Origin: an uncultured Clostridium sp.
GTDB lineage: Bacteria; Bacillota_I; Bacilli_A; Acholeplasmatales; Anaeroplasmataceae
Length of the DNA stretch: 37,566 nucleotides
Assembly (NCBI GenBank): GCA_946538835.1
Contig: CAMNGZ010000004.1
Coordinates: 1-37,566 of the forward strand
Direction: 5' to 3'
Shown here: in pieces, positions 34,830 to 37,566 of the stretch
Position numbering within the stretch: the first letter of the stretch is position 1
Layout: every line of letters begins with the position of its first letter
Translations under genes and position numbers: made by a program
Notes under the pieces: generated by a model
What the model was told of the DNA's origin: nothing
The model's input: the letters and a program-made list of their open reading frames with translations, nothing else
Database searches by the model: none

Positions 34830-35414
34830 ATGTTTTTGGATCTTGATTTAAATGTTGCAAGAGCGTTAAATTCTTTTTTACATAATACTAATGGTGCCTT
34901 TACAAGTTTATTTAAGGGAATAACTTTTTTAGCTGAAAAAGGTTGGTTCTTTTTCTTGGTTTCATTTATTTTATGTTTATTTAAAAAGACAAGAAGAAAA
35001 GGAATTATTTGTTTATTATCTATAATTATTTCTTGCGTGTTTATGTATTTACTTAAAAACATTGTAAGAAGACCTCGACCATTTATCGATGAAACTAGTG
35101 AATACTATAAATTTTGGGTTGAAGCAGGTAAGGTCTATGAATCTTCATATAGTTTTCCATCAGGTCATACTACTATAGCTTGCGCATTTGGAGTTGCAAT
35201 GTTCTTAACTAGTAACAAAAAATATTCTTATGTTTATTTTCTAATTCCAGTTTTGATTGGTATTACAAGAATATATTTTAATGTACACTATTTTTCTGAT
35301 GTATGTGCCGCAGCATTCTTATCTGCACTATTAGCTATAATTACATACTTTATATATAATTACCTAATAAAAAAATATTATATTACTGAAAAATGCGAAG
35401 AAGATAATGCATAA
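34830..35414 (+). CDS. PAP2-family membrane phosphatase
   Basis: The 194-residue integral membrane protein has the three phosphatase motifs. KX6RP is at Lys76..Arg83-Pro84 (KNIVRRPRP), PSGHTT comes after the extracytoplasmic loop, and RIYFNVHYFSD is the R-x5-H-x3-D motif. Five or six hydrophobic helices surround them. Such enzymes dephosphorylate undecaprenyl pyrophosphate or phosphatidylglycerophosphate; which one cannot be decided. The ATG at 34830 follows TTAAGGAGTGAT; the GTG at 34821 is inside that site. It is a single-gene unit. Confidence 0.92.
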   Translation: MFLDLDLNVARALNSFLHNTNGAFTSLFKGITFLAEKGWFFFLVSFILCLFKKTRRKGIICLLSIIISCVFMYLLKNIVRRPRPFIDETSEYYKFWVEAGKVYESSYSFPSGHTTIACAFGVAMFLTSNKKYSYVYFLIPVLIGITRIYFNVHYFSDVCAAAFLSALLAIITYFIYNYLIKKYYITEKCEEDNA

Positions 35415-35432
35415 CTTTATCTTCTTTTTTTT
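35399..35432 (+). terminator. Rho-independent terminator of the PAP2 gene
   Basis: Stem AGAAGATAA/TTATCTTCT, 9-nt loop, T tract. The left arm lies in the last codons and the loop contains the stop codon. Confidence 0.85.
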
Positions 35433-35433
35433 A

Positions 35434-35462
35434 TTAACAAAATTATTTTCTTGCACTATAAT
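35434..35462 (+). promoter_or_regulatory. SigA-type promoter of the DUF6273-like gene
   Basis: TTAACA (35434-35439), 17 nt, TATAAT (35457-35462), directly after the PAP2 terminator. Confidence 0.75.
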
Positions 35463-35487
35463 ATAAGTATAGGAAAGAGGGATATCC

Positions 35488-36096
35488 ATGGAAGAAAAGA
35501 AAAATAATTTATTAGATTTGTCTAGTGAAATTAATAAAAACCGTTTAATTGGTAAGACTATTAATTTCGGTTATGATAAGACTAGTGAAAATGAAATTGA
35601 ATGGGAGGTTATCGGAGAGAATAAGGATAGTTTGTTGTTAATCACTAAACAAATTGTTAAGGCTATTCCATTTAGTTTAGATTTACATAAAGATAACTAT
35701 AATTTATATCATGACTCATTAATTAGAAAATATTTAGCTAATGATTTTCCAAAATATTTTCATAAATATGAACTTGATATGATTAAATCTTTTGGCAAAG
35801 ATAAATTCTATATCTTATCAGAAGATGATTTAGTGAGATATTATAACATTGATTACCAAAAAGAAAACAGCTTCTTAAAAGCTAGACCAACACAGTTGTT
35901 GTTTTCTGAAGGATTTGAAACTAATGAATCTGGTTTTGGTAAATATTGGCTAAAGAATTTTGATTCTAGGCATGATTATGCAAAGATTATTGATTCATTT
36001 GGTAATATTACAAGAGCTAAGATTGATAATCCAAATATAGGTATTAGAGTTTGTTGCTGGATAGAAAAAAATGTCGACAAAAAAATGATAGAATAA
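35488..36096 (+). CDS. DUF6273-like domain protein
   Basis: The 202-residue protein shows the DUF6273 pattern: a start resembling EIEWEVIGENKDSLLLITKQ, a middle with SLIRKYLANDFPKYF, then FYILSEDDLVRYY, and an end YWLKNFDSRHDY...GIRVCCWIE. In other Bacillota such domains often sit in surface proteins, but this one has no signal peptide or membrane helix and should be cytoplasmic. Function is unknown. GAAAGAGGGA precedes the ATG. It has its own promoter, and the BspA-type gene follows after 106 nt, probably from another promoter. Confidence 0.75.
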   Translation: MEEKKNNLLDLSSEINKNRLIGKTINFGYDKTSENEIEWEVIGENKDSLLLITKQIVKAIPFSLDLHKDNYNLYHDSLIRKYLANDFPKYFHKYELDMIKSFGKDKFYILSEDDLVRYYNIDYQKENSFLKARPTQLLFSEGFETNESGFGKYWLKNFDSRHDYAKIIDSFGNITRAKIDNPNIGIRVCCWIEKNVDKKMIE

Positions 36097-36118
36097 TTAA
36101 CGATTTTAATTAAAATTA

Positions 36119-36147
36119 TTGTCGTATTGTAATATTTATGATAAAAT
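36119..36147 (+). promoter_or_regulatory. Probable extended -10 promoter of the BspA-like gene
   Basis: TGATAAAAT (TAAAAT at 36142-36147, extended -10) with a weak -35, TTGTCG (36119-36124), at 17 nt. A perfect AT palindrome ATTTTAATTAAAAT (36103-36116) ends 2 nt before the -35. Confidence 0.6.
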
Positions 36148-36202
36148 TAAAACAAAATGTTGCATTTTAAGAGAAAAATGCTTTAAAAAGAAGGAAAAAA
36201 AT

Positions 36203-37495
36203 ATGGCACAAAGAAAGAAAAAGAAGAGCAAAAAGAGAGTGTTCTTCACTTTATTAGCACTTGTCGCTGTAGCTGCTATTGTTGTTATTTCAGTTAATAC
36301 ATTCTTATTAACTGACTTTGATTACAATACTAACGGCGATGAATTAACTGTACTTAAATATAGTGGTACAGATTTAACAGATGTAGTTATTAAAGATAGT
36401 TATCTAATTAATGGTAGAGACTATAAAACTACTACAATCGGCCAAGATGCATTCAAAGGCTTAGATGTAGAAAAGGTAACATTACCAGATTCTGTAAAAA
36501 CAATTGAAGACAACGCATTTAAAGGTTGTGAAAAGATGACTGAAGTAAAGTTGCCTTCAAAGCTTGAGTTTATGGGTCAATCTGCGTTCTCACATTGTAA
36601 ATCATTGAGAAAGATTGATATTCCTGGTACTTTGCAAACAATTTCTAAGTCAGCATTTGCAGATTGTAAAAATTTAAAATATATCCATATTAATGAAGGT
36701 TGTAAGATTGTTGCTGAGAGTGCATTCTCTAACACTTATGCAGAAAATGTCTTATTACCAAGAAGCTTAACTGAAATCAAAACATCAGCATTTGACAATA
36801 TTAATGTTGCTGAACTAGAAATTCCAAATGGTGTTGAAACAATTGGTATTCAAGCATTTGGTGATAACAACAGTTTGCTAACTGTAACTTTACCAAAATC
36901 AGTTACAAAAGTTGGTAGAAATGTATTTAAAAACTGTCAAAGATTAGCGGTTATTAATAACCTTGCAAAAGTAGACCTTGATGGTGCATATGATGCTAAT
37001 GTTAACCCTGTTATTAATTATGGTAAAAAAGATGTATCAACTATCGATGTTCATAATGAAACAGGTAACTTTATCTTTGTTCAAAAAGATACTGGTTATG
37101 AACTTGTAGGATTTGATTATGTAAGTACAGATGTAACCACTCCTACTCTTGTAGTTAATGATGAAATTTTGCCTTATTCAATTGGTGCATGTGCATTCTA
37201 TGCGGGTCAAATGAAGACACTTGTTGTTGATGATCATGTAACAAAGATTAGTTCTTTAGCATTTGCGAACTCATTACTTGAAAAATTAACTATTGGTGAA
37301 GGTGTAAAGCGCATTGAGCGTGATTGTTTATCTGGATGTACAAAACTTGAACAAATTAAATTTGTTCGTAATGGTACATGGTATTATAAAAATGAAGATG
37401 GAGACGTCTTAAGCAATCCTAAGATGACCGATCCATATGCTAACAAAGATATTTTCTTCAGTGTATATGGTGCTGGTTATTGGTACAAAGATTAA
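36203..37495 (+). CDS. Membrane-anchored BspA-type leucine-rich-repeat (LRR_5) surface protein
   Basis: The 430-residue protein has a very basic start (MAQRKKKKSKKR), one transmembrane helix at about residues 14-35 and a large outer domain. Treponema/BspA-type repeats are clear: units of about 23 residues with 'aF.gc..L..v.lP.sl..Ig..AF', such as IGQDAFKGLDVEKVTLPDSV and MGQSAFSHCKSLRKIDIPGTL. Six or so lie at about 75-265, then a non-repeat stretch, then two more near 330-390. There is no lipobox or LPxTG motif, so anchoring should be by the uncleaved helix. I use the ATG at 36203 after AAGAAGG; the upstream ORF-track start overlaps the promoter. A binding or adhesion role is inferred from the family. 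Confidence 0.85.
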   Translation: MAQRKKKKSKKRVFFTLLALVAVAAIVVISVNTFLLTDFDYNTNGDELTVLKYSGTDLTDVVIKDSYLINGRDYKTTTIGQDAFKGLDVEKVTLPDSVKTIEDNAFKGCEKMTEVKLPSKLEFMGQSAFSHCKSLRKIDIPGTLQTISKSAFADCKNLKYIHINEGCKIVAESAFSNTYAENVLLPRSLTEIKTSAFDNINVAELEIPNGVETIGIQAFGDNNSLLTVTLPKSVTKVGRNVFKNCQRLAVINNLAKVDLDGAYDANVNPVINYGKKDVSTIDVHNETGNFIFVQKDTGYELVGFDYVSTDVTTPTLVVNDEILPYSIGACAFYAGQMKTLVVDDHVTKISSLAFANSLLEKLTIGEGVKRIERDCLSGCTKLEQIKFVRNGTWYYKNEDGDVLSNPKMTDPYANKDIFFSVYGAGYWYKD

Positions 37496-37503
37496 TTTAA
37501 ATG

Positions 37504-37536
37504 AAGCTGCTTAATAAAAATATTAAGCAGTTTTTT
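37504..37536 (+). terminator. Rho-independent terminator of the BspA-like gene
   Basis: Stem CTGCTTAATA/TATTAAGCAG with an AAAA loop and six T. The last 30 bases of the window after it show nothing. Confidence 0.9.
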
Positions 37537-37566
37537 ATTTGCGTAAAATGTCGAAAAATGTTATAA

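Overview
The window is AT-rich chromosomal DNA from a low-GC Bacillota, most likely a Bacilli or Erysipelotrichales/RF39-type lineage. The assignment rests on gene order shared with Bacillus subtilis (hpf..secA-prfB, rbgA-rnhB, ftsY-ylxM-ffh, yrrN-yrrO..greA, yqeG-yqeH..yqeK-rsfS), strong AGGAGG-type ribosome binding sites, and SigA-type promoters that nearly all have a 17-nt spacer. TGA is a stop codon: ylxM and yqeG end in TGA and an RF2 gene is present. I found no rRNA, tRNA, CRISPR array, insertion sequence or prophage. Species cannot be named from the sequence.

Layout. 1-166 is the tail of an unrecognised gene. 206-849 holds hpf (ribosome hibernation). 893-3348 holds two tandem paralogous lipoproteins, each with its own promoter and terminator, sitting between hpf and secA. 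3421-10486 is secA, an RF2 gene without the usual programmed frameshift, a YitT-family membrane protein, recX and a membrane-anchored MutS-like ATPase; apart from a hairpin after secA these genes are tightly packed or overlapping. A HAD phosphatase faces them across a shared terminator. 11433-15509 encodes a membrane-anchored protein of unknown function, a soluble FtsK/SftA-like DNA translocase and a signal peptidase I. 15541-17109 is rbgA-rnhB and 17112-19469 is topA. 19476-24981 is the SRP cluster ftsY-ylxM-ffh followed by the two U32 tRNA-hydroxylation proteins and a YgjP-type metallopeptidase. 25012-25578 is greA. 25580-28274 is yqeG-yqeH and a gene in which YqeK and RsfS are joined in one frame. 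28280-32776 is a pair of MacB-like ABC proteins. 32775-33291 is a four-helix membrane protein with a cre-like operator in its promoter. 33385-37536 holds an HD-GYP protein, a PAP2 phosphatase, a DUF6273-like protein and a membrane-anchored BspA-type leucine-rich-repeat protein, each probably transcribed alone.

Most of the window is housekeeping: protein export (secA, lepB, ftsY, ffh), translation and ribosome assembly (hpf, prfB, rbgA, yqeH, rsfS, tRNA U34 hydroxylation), and chromosome maintenance (ftsK, topA, rnhB, recX). The parts most worth a second look are the yqeK-rsfS fusion that keeps a strong internal ribosome binding site, the frameshift-free RF2, the MutS-like membrane ATPase, the unknown membrane protein paired with the soluble translocase, the inserted lipoprotein pair, the cre-like operator and the HD-GYP protein with a decayed second HD domain. 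I did not see a clear, wholly new multi-gene defence or mobile system.
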